From Gammaproteobacteria bacterium (lineage in GTDB: Bacteria; Pseudomonadota; Gammaproteobacteria; Arenicellales; Poriferihabitantaceae), in assembly GCA_009842505.1 (NCBI GenBank), contig VYFG01000046.1, positions 1-39,733 of the forward strand: DNA of 39,733 nt. Direction: 5' to 3'. How positions within the stretch are numbered: position 1 is the first letter of the stretch; the number at the start of each line of letters is the position of its first letter. The notes under the pieces are model-generated. The model worked only from the letters and a program-made list of their open reading frames with translations, made no database searches and was not told where the DNA came from. The position numbers and the translations under genes are program-made. Positions 9,045 through 17,484 of this stretch are shown one piece after another.

Positions 9045-9284
9045 CTATACATATCGGCCAAGTCCAGACAGAGATGCCAGGCGTCTACCGTAGTTGACGA
9101 TGACGGCTTTGGTTCTGGAGTGGTGAAGGTGAATTTCGAACCCGAGGTGCCTGCCGTCCGTGGCGATCCAGGGCTTGTCGGCCGGTGCCAACTCCTTGAC
9201 GGTCCGCCTGGAGCTGATGGTCCGCGAGATGATGGCCTTTATTCTGCCACGATCCCGAAAACGCATTCTTCCGGGACGGGCCAT
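9045..9284 (-). pseudogene. Tyrosine-integrase N-terminal (arm-binding domain) remnant
   Basis: The minus strand encodes [18 protein letters not shown], then [20 protein letters not shown], then NYGRR, closely following the DUF4102-type N-terminus of phage/island integrases (TVxxLxPxDKxWIxWDxxLxGFGVRVxPSGTKxFIVNYR). The frame then becomes unrelated and stops after about 15 residues. No SAM-like core or catalytic R-H-R-Y domain follows. It is therefore a fragment of about 60 recognisable residues. It lies 76 bp after the Fic gene and 70 bp before proA, consistent with the right edge of a decayed island. The rest of 8969-9354 shows only a weak bulged hairpin near 8989-9012. Confidence 0.65.
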
Positions 9285-9354
9285 GGGCCATGGGCGTCTG
9301 ACACTGGATGGTTTTGCGGATACAATGCACGCCTTTGTTTACTTCGCCCCTGCC

Positions 9355-10635
9355 ATGAAAACCGGAACCGCCCAGAAAATCGGCATCCAGCAATACATCG
9401 ATGACGTCTGCAGGCGGGCTCGGGCCGCCGCAGGGGTGATCGCCAGGCTGCCCGAGGATACCCGCAACCGGGCGCTTCGCAACATGGCTGACCGTGTCGA
9501 GGAGAACCGGGATGCCATTCTTGCCGCCAATGCCGAGGACATGGAGCGCGGGAAGGAAATCCGGCTCACCGGCGCGCTGCTTGACCGGCTCGAACTGAAC
9601 CCGCAGCGGGTTGCGGCCATGGCGGAAGGCTGCCGCCAGGTGGCGGACCTGCCGGACCCGGTCGGCGAGATGACCGCGTTCAGGGAACGGCCAAGCGGCA
9701 TCCGCGTGGGCAGGATGCGGGTCCCGCTCGGCGTGATCGGCATCATTTTCGAATCCCGGCCAAACGTCACGATCGACGCGGCCTCCCTGTGCTTCAAATC
9801 CGGCAATGCCGCGATCCTGCGGGGCGGCTCGGAAGCCATCCATTCCAATCTCGCCATTGCCGCCTGCATCCACCAGGGCCTGCGTGACGCGGAGCTGGGC
9901 GAAGACTGCATCCAGGTCATCGAGACCACCGACCGGGAGGCCGTCGGGGCGCTGATCACCGCCAGCGAATACGTGGACATCATCATTCCCCGCGGTGGCC
10001 GCGGCCTGATCGAGCGAATCAGCGCGGAGGCCCGGGTGCCGGTGATCCGTCACCTCGAGGGCATCTGCCATGTCTACATCGACGGCGATGCCGATCTCGG
10101 CAAGGGCATCGAGGTCGCCTACAACGCCAAGGCCCGGCGCTACGGCATTTGCGGCGCCATGGAGACTCTGCTCGTGTCGCGCCCCGTGGCGGAAGAGGTG
10201 CTGCCCGAACTGGCCCGGCGCTACGGCGAAAAGGGCATCGAGCTGCGCGGCTGCGAGGTCAGCCGGCGCATCGTTCCGCATATGCAGGCCGCCACCGAGG
10301 ACGACTGGACCACGGAGTACCTGGACGCCATGCTGTCAATCAAGGTGGTGGACGGGCTGGACGAGGCCATCACCCATATCAACCACTACGGTTCCCATCA
10401 CACCGATTCGATCATCACGGAGAACCGGGAGCATGCGGACCGTTTCCTGCGCGAGGTGGATTCCAGTTCGGTCATGCTGAACGCTTCCACCCAGTTCGCC
10501 GACGGGTTCGAGTACGGTCTCGGCGCGGAAATCGGCATCAGCACCGACAAGCTCCATGTGCGCGGTCCTGTCGGCCTGGAGGGTCTCACCACGCAGAAAT
10601 ACGTGGTCATCGGTGACGGCACCGTCAGGCCCTGA
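9355..10635 (+). CDS. proA: Gamma-glutamyl phosphate reductase ProA
   Basis: A 426-residue cytoplasmic NADPH-dependent enzyme that converts gamma-glutamyl phosphate to glutamate semialdehyde in proline synthesis. It has the aldehyde-dehydrogenase fold with [31 protein letters not shown] and the catalytic cysteine region [12 protein letters not shown] (Cys266). The start ATG at 9355 gives the usual length of about 420; the frame continues upstream without family similarity. In related genomes proA follows holA directly; here the Fic island separates them, so proA may have lost co-transcription. proB is not in the window. It ends 8 bp from convergent engB. Confidence 0.97.
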   Translation: MKTGTAQKIGIQQYIDDVCRRARAAAGVIARLPEDTRNRALRNMADRVEENRDAILAANAEDMERGKEIRLTGALLDRLELNPQRVAAMAEGCRQVADLPDPVGEMTAFRERPSGIRVGRMRVPLGVIGIIFESRPNVTIDAASLCFKSGNAAILRGGSEAIHSNLAIAACIHQGLRDAELGEDCIQVIETTDREAVGALITASEYVDIIIPRGGRGLIERISAEARVPVIRHLEGICHVYIDGDADLGKGIEVAYNAKARRYGICGAMETLLVSRPVAEEVLPELARRYGEKGIELRGCEVSRRIVPHMQAATEDDWTTEYLDAMLSIKVVDGLDEAITHINHYGSHHTDSIITENREHADRFLREVDSSSVMLNASTQFADGFEYGLGAEIGISTDKLHVRGPVGLEGLTTQKYVVIGDGTVRP

Positions 10636-10643
10636 GAGATTCT

Positions 10644-11237
10644 TCAGCCGGAAAGCAATTCAGCGATCCTGGTGCGCGCCTGCTCCACGCCGGTTTTCCT
10701 GGTGGCGGAGAAAAGCTGCACCGTCACGGCCGCGTCGTCCCCCAGCTGATGGCGGATCCTGTACAGTACGTCGTTCCCCCTTCCCCGGCCGAGCTTGTCC
10801 GCCTTGGTGAGCAGGACATGAACCGCCAACCCCGCCTCCCGGCAAAGGGACAGCATCGACTCGTCCAGGCCGGTCAGGGGGCGGCGGATATCCATCGGCA
10901 GCACCAGCCCGCGAAGCGCCTCGCGCTCCAGCAGGTAGTCGGTGACGAACCGGCCCCAGTGGGCGCGCAGTGCCTCGGGCGCCCTGGCGAACCCGTATCC
11001 CGGCAGGTCCACTAGGTGAAAGTCCCCGTCCAGGGAGAAGAAGTTGATCTGCTGGGTGCGCCCCGGCGTCTTGCTGGTTCTGGCGAGGCGCGCCTGGTTG
11101 GTGATGGTATTGATGGCGCTGGATTTCCCCACGTTCGAACGGCCCGCAAAGGCGACTTCCGCCCCCCGGTCAGGGGGCATCTGCCGCGGCAGATGGGCGC
11201 TGAGAACATACCGGGCGGTGGAGAAATTGATCTGCAT
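10644..11237 (-). CDS. engB: Ribosome-biogenesis GTPase EngB (YsxC/YihA)
   Basis: A 197-residue essential GTPase acting in 50S ribosome assembly. G1 is GRSNVGKSS, the G2 region carries TSKTPGRTQ, G3 is DLPGYGFA and G4 is TKADKL, all intact and in the right order. It is divergent from a diheme cytochrome c4 gene, an arrangement also known in Pseudomonas and relatives, which strengthens both calls. The ATG at 11237 directly begins the family N-terminus (MQINFSTARYVLSA). Confidence 0.96.
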   Translation of the reverse strand: MQINFSTARYVLSAHLPRQMPPDRGAEVAFAGRSNVGKSSAINTITNQARLARTSKTPGRTQQINFFSLDGDFHLVDLPGYGFARAPEALRAHWGRFVTDYLLEREALRGLVLPMDIRRPLTGLDESMLSLCREAGLAVHVLLTKADKLGRGRGNDVLYRIRHQLGDDAAVTVQLFSATRKTGVEQARTRIAELLSG

Positions 11238-11284
11238 GCGGGCGGAAGGTATGGGTCGGGATGGGGGTTTTCGGAGATATTTGT

Positions 11285-11293
11285 TGCTATACT
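11285..11293 (+). promoter_or_regulatory. Extended -10 promoter for cytochrome c4
   Basis: TGCTATACT matches an extended -10 (TGn + TATAAT-like hexamer) about 80 bp upstream of the cytochrome c4 ATG. No good -35 is seen, as is usual for extended -10 promoters. Assignment is from sequence only. Confidence 0.4.
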
Positions 11294-11371
11294 TCGCGCC
11301 TTGATTTTACGCGTAAGCTCCGGTCCGGTGGTTGTTTCGCAGCCGGGCCGTTTTCCATCGTAGGTTCTTCA

Positions 11372-11986
11372 ATGTATCGAATGCTGAGAACGCTGGCGTG
11401 TATTGCCATGCTCGCATCCACTCCGGCGCTTGCCCAGGGTGGTGATGCCGAGGCCGGGAAAGCCAAGACCGCTACCTGTGTTGCCTGTCACGGCCAGACC
11501 GGGGTTTCCATTTCACCCGCCTTTCCCCATCTGGCAGGCCAGGTGCCCGGTTTTGTCGCGGCACAGCTGAAACTGTTCCAGAAGGGCGCAGACGGCGGCC
11601 GGCAGAACCCGTCGATGGACGCCTTTGTTGTGGGATTGACCGAGCAGGACATGCTGGACATCGACGCCTTCTACAGCGCCCAGGTGCCCGCCGTGGGCTC
11701 CATCACCCCGGAACAGGAGGAACTCGCCCTGGCCGGTCGGCCGATCTACCGCGCCGGTCACGCCGAGTACAGCATCCCCGCCTGCATGGGCTGCCATGGC
11801 CCCGCGGGCAAGGGCATCGCCCCCCATTATCCCCGGCTTTCCGGGCAGCCGGTCGAATACATCAGGACCCAGTTGCTCGCCTACAAGGCCGGGGAGCGGG
11901 AGAACAACATCATGAACGATATCGCTTTCGCGTTGTCCGCAGAGCAGATCGAGGCCCTGGCCACCTACATCTCCGGACTCAACTGA
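11372..11986 (+). CDS. Diheme cytochrome c4
   Basis: A 204-residue periplasmic or membrane-attached electron carrier. A signal peptide (MYRMLRTLACIAMLASTPALAQ) is followed by two cytochrome c domains with heme sites CVACH and CMGCH, each with a downstream methionine candidate for the sixth ligand (NPSMDAF and NNIMNDI). The two-domain layout is that of c4, which carries electrons from the bc1 complex to terminal oxidases; petABC lies near the right end. ATG 11372 is preferred since it begins the signal peptide. A strong terminator follows at 12033. Confidence 0.93.
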   Translation: MYRMLRTLACIAMLASTPALAQGGDAEAGKAKTATCVACHGQTGVSISPAFPHLAGQVPGFVAAQLKLFQKGADGGRQNPSMDAFVVGLTEQDMLDIDAFYSAQVPAVGSITPEQEELALAGRPIYRAGHAEYSIPACMGCHGPAGKGIAPHYPRLSGQPVEYIRTQLLAYKAGERENNIMNDIAFALSAEQIEALATYISGLN

Positions 11987-12032
11987 GCGCGTCTTCGGTT
12001 TCGATCAGCCGGAGACCATCCGGATCAGAACG

Positions 12033-12060
12033 GTCGGTGGAAATCCCACCGGCTTTTTTT
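12033..12060 (+). terminator. Intrinsic terminator after cytochrome c4
   Basis: Stem CGGTGG/CCACCG (12035-12040/12046-12051), extended by a G-C and a G.T pair, with an AAATC loop and seven T residues directly after. It lies 47 bp past the cytochrome stop and just before the end of convergent folD. Confidence 0.85.
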
Positions 12061-12077
12061 CGGGACAGGCAGGCTCC

Positions 12078-12968
12078 TTATCCCTGCAGCCCGTCCGGCA
12101 CCGGGATGCCATGTTGCCGGCAGGCGGCGATGACCGTGTTCCTCAGCAGGCAGGCAATGGTCATCGGGCCCACTCCGCCCGGCACCGGCGTGATTGCCCC
12201 GGCCGCCTCGCTGGCCCCGGCATAGTCCACATCGCCGACCAGCCGGGTCTTTCCGTCCCCGCCGTCTATCCGGTTGATGCCGACATCGATGACTGTTGCG
12301 CCGGGCTTGATCCAGTCGCCTTTGACCATTTCGGGGACCCCCACCGCCGCCACCAGGATATCCGCCTCGCGGCAGACCGCGGCCAGGTCCCGGGTGCGGG
12401 AGTGGGCGATGGTGACGGTGCAGTGCTCCTTGAGCAGCAGCATGGCCACCGGCTTGCCAACGATGTTGGAACGGCCGACCACCACGGCGCTTTTTCCGGT
12501 GAGGTCGCCGAGCTGGTCCTTCAGGAGCATGACACAGCCCGACGGCGTGCAGGGCACCAGCGATTCCTCGCCGATGGACAGCTTGCCCACGTTCTCGATG
12601 TGGAAACCGTCGATATCCTTGTGCACGGAGATCGCGTTGATCACCTTGGATTCGTCGATATGTCCCGGAAGGGGCAGCTGAACCAGGATTCCGTGGACAG
12701 CCGGGTCATCGTTGAGCCGGTGGATCAGCGCCAGGAGATCCTCCTCGCGGGTACTCGCGGGCAGCCTGTGCTCAATGGATTCCATCCCGGCCTCCATGGT
12801 CTGCCTGCCCTTGTTGCGAACATAGACCTGACTGGCGGGATCCTCTCCCACCAGCACCACGGCGAGACCGGGTCTCAGACCGTGATGGGTAACCAGTTCC
12901 GCCACCACTGCTGTCACGCGCTCGCGCAGGCCGGCGGCGAATGCCTTGCCTTTGATTGTTGTTGCCAT
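12078..12968 (-). CDS. folD: Bifunctional methylene-THF dehydrogenase/cyclohydrolase FolD
   Basis: A 296-residue cytoplasmic enzyme that interconverts 5,10-methylene- and 10-formyl-tetrahydrofolate using NADP. The catalytic segment YVRNKG (Tyr49, Lys53) is present, with [11 protein letters not shown], the Rossmann segment [17 protein letters not shown] and the C-terminal [16 protein letters not shown]. The length fits the family (280-300). It stands alone, divergent from the FabD-like gene with a 136-bp gap. Confidence 0.97.
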   Translation of the reverse strand: MATTIKGKAFAAGLRERVTAVVAELVTHHGLRPGLAVVLVGEDPASQVYVRNKGRQTMEAGMESIEHRLPASTREEDLLALIHRLNDDPAVHGILVQLPLPGHIDESKVINAISVHKDIDGFHIENVGKLSIGEESLVPCTPSGCVMLLKDQLGDLTGKSAVVVGRSNIVGKPVAMLLLKEHCTVTIAHSRTRDLAAVCREADILVAAVGVPEMVKGDWIKPGATVIDVGINRIDGGDGKTRLVGDVDYAGASEAAGAITPVPGGVGPMTIACLLRNTVIAACRQHGIPVPDGLQG

Positions 12969-13104
12969 GGGTTTTCAGTTGTTGTATCCGGTGATTGAAA
13001 TTGAGAGTGTATGATTCCCGGTCCCCGCAAAGAACAGGCCAGGCGCCCCGGGATTGCGCCCGAGCGACGTATAATCCGCGTCAAAATCAATCTGTCAATA
13101 CAAA

Positions 13105-14073
13105 ATGTCCACCGTTGCCCTGCTTTTTCCGGGTCAGGGATCACAGTATCCCGGCATTGGCAAGGATCTCCATGATCAGCACCAGGTGGTGCGCGACACG
13201 TATGCCGAGGCAACGGAGGTGCTCGGGTTCGACATTGCGCGACTGTCCTTCGAGGATCCCGCGTCCGAGATCAACCTGACTCGCAACACCCAGCCGGTGC
13301 TGCTGACCCATTCCATCGCCTGCCACCGGCTGTTCGACGAACTGACCGGCGGGGGCATATCCCCCTCCATGGCGGCGGGCCACAGCCTTGGCGAATACTC
13401 AGCCCTGGTCGCGGCGGGCGCGCTCAGTTTCGCGCTGGGGCTCAGGCTGGTGCGGCGGAGGGGCGAACTCATGGGAGAGTTCGGCGAAGGCGAAATGGAG
13501 GCGCTCATGGTCGATCTCGAATCCGCCACGACCCTGGCCGAGCAGCACTACTGCGGCATTGCCGCATGCAACCTGCCGGAGCAGATCGTGGTGGGAGGCC
13601 GCCCGGACGATCTGGACGCGCTGGTCGCCACCATGGGGGAACGATTCCCCCGCAAGCGCAGCGCCCGCCTGAAAACCGAGGGTGCCTTCCACACCTATTA
13701 CATGGTGGAGGCGGCCAGGCGTTTTCGCCCGGTGCTGGAAGCGGCCGGGTTCGGGACACCCGCATTCCCCGTGCTGTCGAACTTCACCGGCGGCGTGCAT
13801 GACGCAAGCCCCGATTCCATCCGCTCCGGATTGTTCCTGCAGCTGTTCAATCCCGTGCTGTGGCACCGCAACCTGCTGACCGCCGGCGGGCTTGGCGCGG
13901 ACATCATGATCGAGTTCGGCGGCGGACTCGGGGGCGGAGAGACCGCGGCGGACAAGCGGCCCAACCTGGAGGGCATCGTGAAAAAGGCATTCCGTGGTAC
14001 CGAGTGCCGGCCGGCCTATTTCCCGGTGATCAATGCCAGAACGCTGGAGGAAACCGTCGCGGCACTGGGCTGA
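13105..14073 (+). CDS. FabD-like acyl-carrier-protein transacylase
   Basis: A 322-residue acyltransferase of the malonyl-CoA:ACP transacylase fold. The oxyanion motif LLFPGQGSQ, nucleophile motif GHSLGEYSA (Ser94), an RRRGELM arginine and the catalytic histidine in GAFHTYYM (His196) are all present. It departs from housekeeping FabD: GAFHTYYM replaces the usual GAFHSxxM, and the C-terminus has QLFNPVLWH and a glycine-rich FGGGLGGGE. It is not in a fab cluster. It may load malonate or another acyl group for a specialised pathway. A TATAAT hexamer at 13070-13075 lies 30 bp upstream; no Shine-Dalgarno is evident. Confidence 0.82.
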   Translation: MSTVALLFPGQGSQYPGIGKDLHDQHQVVRDTYAEATEVLGFDIARLSFEDPASEINLTRNTQPVLLTHSIACHRLFDELTGGGISPSMAAGHSLGEYSALVAAGALSFALGLRLVRRRGELMGEFGEGEMEALMVDLESATTLAEQHYCGIAACNLPEQIVVGGRPDDLDALVATMGERFPRKRSARLKTEGAFHTYYMVEAARRFRPVLEAAGFGTPAFPVLSNFTGGVHDASPDSIRSGLFLQLFNPVLWHRNLLTAGGLGADIMIEFGGGLGGGETAADKRPNLEGIVKKAFRGTECRPAYFPVINARTLEETVAALG

Positions 14074-14167
14074 CGGCGGCCCGTCACAGTTAGGAGGCAG
14101 CTGTAGCCAGGCGAGCCCGGTATCGGCATCCCCGGGTGGGCCGAGACCTGCCCATGGTGCCCGCTGC

Positions 14168-15109
14168 CTATCCCTGGTGCAGAACCCGCACGTGTTCGGT
14201 CACCGACCGTGCCAGGGCCTGCAGGTCGTACCCGCCTTCAAGTACGGCAGCGAGCCGCCCGGCACAGCACTGGTCCGCCAGGTCCATCACCGCCCGGGTC
14301 ATCCAGGCATAACTCTCATCGGTGAGGTTGATGAAACCCAGGGGGTCCGCCTGGTGGGCGTCGAAGCCGGCGGAGACCAGGATGAAATCCGGGTTGAACG
14401 CCCTGGCCTTCGGCAGCACCACTTCCTCGAACGCCTGCCGATAGTGTTCGTCCCCTGACCCGGGGCTCATGGGACAGTTCACCGTGGCGCCCTCGCCGGC
14501 ACCGGCACCGGTTTCCGAGCGGGCGCCGGTGCCCGGGTAGTGGGGATACTGGTGCAGGCTGATGAACATCACGCTGGGGTCCCGCTCGAAGGTGTGCTGG
14601 GTGCCGTTGCCGTGGTGGACGTCCCAATCCAGAATCAGCACGCGTTCGACGCCGTGCCGCTGCTGCAGGTAACGCGCGGCGATCGCCACGCTGTTGTACA
14701 GGCAGAACCCCATGGCCGCATCGTGTTCCGCATGGTGGCCCGGCGGCCGCACCAGGGCAAAGCCATTGTCCGCGTTCCCTTCCATGACCTCGTCGGCCAG
14801 TGCCAGCAAGCTGCCGGTGGCCCTGGATGCCACCTCCGCGGATTCCGTTGAAACCGCCACATCCGGCGTATCGATCCAGGGGCTGCCGCCTGCGCAGGCC
14901 TGCCGGATGCGTTCGGCGTAGCCCGGCCTGTGAACCAGCTCGATCCACCGCTGCTCCACGGGCACCGCCGCCACCTGCTGCAGGTTTCCGTACCAGTCCT
15001 GGCGTGAAATCAGCTCCTGCACCGCACTGAGGCGCGCACTGCGCTCCGGATGACCCATTCCGGTATTGTGTGTCTGGAAGACGGGGTCATGGACGTAGGC
15101 GGTTTTCAT
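14168..15109 (-). CDS. Histone-deacetylase-family zinc hydrolase
   Basis: A 313-residue protein of the arginase/deacetylase superfamily. The His-His dyad (RPPGHHAEHDAAMGFCLYN), the zinc-ligand motif DWDVHHGNG, SLHQYPHYPGTG and the second aspartate region SAGFDAHQADPLG are all intact, so it should be an active Zn amidohydrolase. In bacteria such proteins remove acetyl groups from polyamines, from other small amides or from lysines; the substrate here is unknown. The ATG at 15109 (MKTAYVHDP) is preferred, with another at 15118. It lies 171 bp downstream of a homocysteine methyltransferase on the same strand. Confidence 0.92.
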   Translation of the reverse strand: MKTAYVHDPVFQTHNTGMGHPERSARLSAVQELISRQDWYGNLQQVAAVPVEQRWIELVHRPGYAERIRQACAGGSPWIDTPDVAVSTESAEVASRATGSLLALADEVMEGNADNGFALVRPPGHHAEHDAAMGFCLYNSVAIAARYLQQRHGVERVLILDWDVHHGNGTQHTFERDPSVMFISLHQYPHYPGTGARSETGAGAGEGATVNCPMSPGSGDEHYRQAFEEVVLPKARAFNPDFILVSAGFDAHQADPLGFINLTDESYAWMTRAVMDLADQCCAGRLAAVLEGGYDLQALARSVTEHVRVLHQG

Positions 15110-15280
15110 GGCGGTCATACAACGCTTGGCATGCGCCGAGTGTAGCATGGCGGCCCGGCTGCCCATCGACGGGGCGAATCATGACCGCCTGGTCGTCCCG
15201 ACGAATCAGGACGGATCGGATGCCGCCGTGCCCGGGCAGCCGGATGCGCTGCGGATCCCGCGGTCCCTTCCCGTTTCCGC

Positions 15281-16336
15281 CTACCTCCGTCGGCGCCGCC
15301 TTGGCCGCTCTTCCCCGCGGTCGGACACGGCCCCGGCCGCGACGCTCATCTCCCCGCGCAGCTGCGCCTGGGCACCCGTCGAAATCTCCCCGAGCCGCGC
15401 CTTGAGCAACTCGAGGTCCGGGGGATCCCGCCGGACATGCCCGTCGATCACACCGCGCATGGCCGCCACATGTCCCGGCGTCGTGCCGCAGCACCCACCG
15501 ACCACCGTGGCCCCGGCATCGATGGCGATCCCCGCATAATCCCCCATGATCTCCCGGGTTCCGCTGTAGACGATCTTGCCGTCGACATATTCCGGCACCC
15601 CGCAATTCGCCTTGACAATGATCACCGGATGGAAGTCATGCTGCGCGCAGGCTGCCTTCATGTTCAGTACGGCGGCGACGGATTCCGACGGCCCGACACC
15701 GCAGTTGACGCCGATCGCGTAGGGCTGCCGGGGCATCGATTTGGCAAACTCCACGATGTCCGCGGGCGTCAGGCCCATCATGGTGCGCCCGTTGGTGTCC
15801 ACGCTGAAGGTCGTGATGATGGGAAGACCAACCCTGGCCGCGCCGGTGGCTGCGGCTTCGGTCTCCTCCCTCGAGGACATGGTCTCGATCCAGAAGATAT
15901 CGGCGCCGCCCGCCTTGAGTGCTCTCGCCTGCTCCTCGAAGGCGTCCGCTGCGTCTTCCCGGCTGAGGGTGCCGAGAGGCTGCATGATCTCGCCCGTGGG
16001 CCCCATGGAGCCGGCGACGAGAACTTTCCGGCCCGCCCGGTCAGCCTGCTGCCTTGCCAGTCTCGCCGCCTTTTCGTTCAGTTCGGCGACGCGGTGTGCG
16101 GCACCGTGCAGCATCAGGCGATAACGGGTGCCGCCGAAGCTGTTGGTAAGGACGATGTCGGATCCGGCGTCAATGAATTTCTGGCAAAGGCCGGCGACCT
16201 TCTCCGGACAGATGTCATTCCAGAGTTCCGGTGATTCACCGGTCTCGAGACCGGTTTCGAATAGGTTCGAGCCGGTGGCGCCATCCGTAAGGAGGATGCC
16301 TTTTTCTTTTAGCAGCGCGTCGAGAGCGTTTTCCAT
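15281..16336 (-). CDS. Homocysteine S-methyltransferase (betaine-homocysteine methyltransferase type)
   Basis: A 351-residue TIM-barrel enzyme of the Hcy-binding family, which moves a methyl group from a donor such as betaine or S-methylmethionine to homocysteine, making methionine. The N-terminal LTDGATGSNLF, TNSFGGTRYRL and GSMGPTGE motifs are present, and the three zinc cysteines are visible as VNCGVG (Cys212) and GGCCGTTP (Cys282, Cys283). No B12 domain follows, so it is not full MetH. The last residues form an unusual tail of six arginines after EERP. The methyl donor cannot be told from sequence. Confidence 0.88.
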   Translation of the reverse strand: MENALDALLKEKGILLTDGATGSNLFETGLETGESPELWNDICPEKVAGLCQKFIDAGSDIVLTNSFGGTRYRLMLHGAAHRVAELNEKAARLARQQADRAGRKVLVAGSMGPTGEIMQPLGTLSREDAADAFEEQARALKAGGADIFWIETMSSREETEAAATGAARVGLPIITTFSVDTNGRTMMGLTPADIVEFAKSMPRQPYAIGVNCGVGPSESVAAVLNMKAACAQHDFHPVIIVKANCGVPEYVDGKIVYSGTREIMGDYAGIAIDAGATVVGGCCGTTPGHVAAMRGVIDGHVRRDPPDLELLKARLGEISTGAQAQLRGEMSVAAGAVSDRGEERPRRRRRR

Positions 16337-16364
16337 CTCCAGGTCCAGGGCGGTAGGCGGCAGG

Positions 16365-16400
16365 ATATAAACTTTTCCTTATATAATAGTATTGTACCGG
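16365..16400. promoter_or_regulatory. AT-rich divergent promoter region
   Basis: A short AT-rich island (GATATAAAC, then CTTATATAATAGTATTG) lies in otherwise GC-rich DNA between the divergent methyltransferase and rhodanese genes. TATAAT at 16382-16387 could serve as -10 for the rhodanese-sufE side; TATA-type hexamers also fit the other strand. No convincing -35 was found. Confidence 0.4.
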
Positions 16401-16518
16401 ATTTCACCCCCCCGGTAAATGCACCGGACCGCCCCCAACAGTGATAGCCTTCCGCTATGGAACCGCGCCGCCGGGATACGGTCTTACACTCCGCAATATA
16501 CAGGAATCCATCCGGTCC

Positions 16519-16947
16519 ATGACGTACTGCCTTCGTATCATCCTCCTTCGTTCCGTGCTGCTGCTCTCCCTGCTGCTGCCTGCGCTCCCCCTGCGCGCCG
16601 AGGTGATCAACATCTCCAGCGACGAGCTGCAATCCCTGGTCTCCCGAGGCGTGCCGGTGGTGGATATCCGCGTTGCCTGGGAATGGCGGGAAACCGGCGT
16701 GGTGCCCGGCAGCCGGAAAATGATGTTTTTCGACGACCGGGGCGGGTACGATGCCGGCGCTTGGCTTGCGTCGCTGAGCCAGGTGGCCGGCCGCGACGAG
16801 CCGGTCATCCTGATCTGCCACACCGGGGTGCGCTCCCGGGTCATTGCCAACTGGCTCAGCGGGGGCGTAGGCTACAGTAGGGTCTACAACGTCACCCGGG
16901 GAATCGACGACTGGATCCGCCTCGGCCACCCTACTACAGGAGGCTAG
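16519..16947 (+). CDS. Secreted single-domain rhodanese
   Basis: A 142-residue sulfurtransferase. A hydrophobic signal sequence (LRIILLRSVLLLSLLLPALPLRA) precedes one rhodanese domain: VPVVDIRVAWEWRETGVVPGS, then the active-site loop CHTGVRS with catalytic Cys100. The signal predicts the periplasm. It ends 5 bp before sufE with a shared Shine-Dalgarno (AGGAGG, 16938-16943), so the two are co-transcribed. It may handle thiosulfate or polysulfide sulfur, which suits a sulfur oxidiser, but the acceptor is unknown. Confidence 0.9.
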   Translation: MTYCLRIILLRSVLLLSLLLPALPLRAEVINISSDELQSLVSRGVPVVDIRVAWEWRETGVVPGSRKMMFFDDRGGYDAGAWLASLSQVAGRDEPVILICHTGVRSRVIANWLSGGVGYSRVYNVTRGIDDWIRLGHPTTGG

Positions 16948-16952
16948 TTCCC

Positions 16953-17378
16953 TTGACCAACGACGCCCTAGAACTGGACCGCATCATCGAAACCATGGAC
17001 TTCCTGCCGGACTGGGAGATGCGCTACCAGTTCCTGGATGAGCTGGGCGAGAAGCTTGACCCCATGTTGCCGGAGGACATGGTGTCCGCGAACAGCGTAC
17101 CGCCCTGCATGAGCACGGTCTACGTCAAGGCCAGGCCCATGGTCAGCGACCCGTCCCGCATCCGTTTCGAAGGTTTCTGCGACACCCCGACGATCAAGGG
17201 CGTGGTGGCCATCCTCGTGGCGCTGTTTTCCGGCAAGACCCCGCGTGAGGTGGTGGATCTGGACGCCGATGCAATGTTCTCCCGCCTGCAACTCTTCGAA
17301 CACCTGAGTCCCACGCGGCATGTGGGCGTCTATGCCATCGTGCAGAAGATGAAGACGCAGGCTCAGGATCTTCTCTAG
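16953..17378 (+). CDS. sufE: Cysteine desulfuration protein SufE
   Basis: A 141-residue sulfur acceptor that takes persulfide from the desulfurase SufS for Fe-S cluster assembly. The acceptor cysteine is Cys52 (VPPCMSTVYV), matching the position in E. coli SufE, although the usual GCxSxVW context is changed to PCMSTVY. The helix GVVAILVALFSGKTPREV is typical. The start is TTG at 16953, placed by the AGGAGG ribosome site 9 bp upstream. It is not next to sufS or other suf genes but pairs with a rhodanese. Confidence 0.9.
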   Translation: MTNDALELDRIIETMDFLPDWEMRYQFLDELGEKLDPMLPEDMVSANSVPPCMSTVYVKARPMVSDPSRIRFEGFCDTPTIKGVVAILVALFSGKTPREVVDLDADAMFSRLQLFEHLSPTRHVGVYAIVQKMKTQAQDLL

Positions 17379-17390
17379 CGCCCCCCCCCT

Positions 17391-17483
17391 TTCCGGTCCG
17401 GCACCGGAAGGACCGCGGCCCCTGTGCCGCCCCGGCAGTAGGGAATCTTCCATTCCCGGGTCCGCCGGAAGCCGGCGGAACCC
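17391..17483. terminator. Two GC hairpins between convergent genes
   Basis: Stem TTCCGG/CCGGAA (17391-17396/17404-17409) and a stronger stem CCGCCGG-AAG-CCGGCGG (17462-17478), extended by GGG/CCC to 17458-17483. They lie between sufE and the convergent dioxygenase. No T-run follows either, so termination is inferred from position only. Confidence 0.4.
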
Positions 17484-17484
17484 G

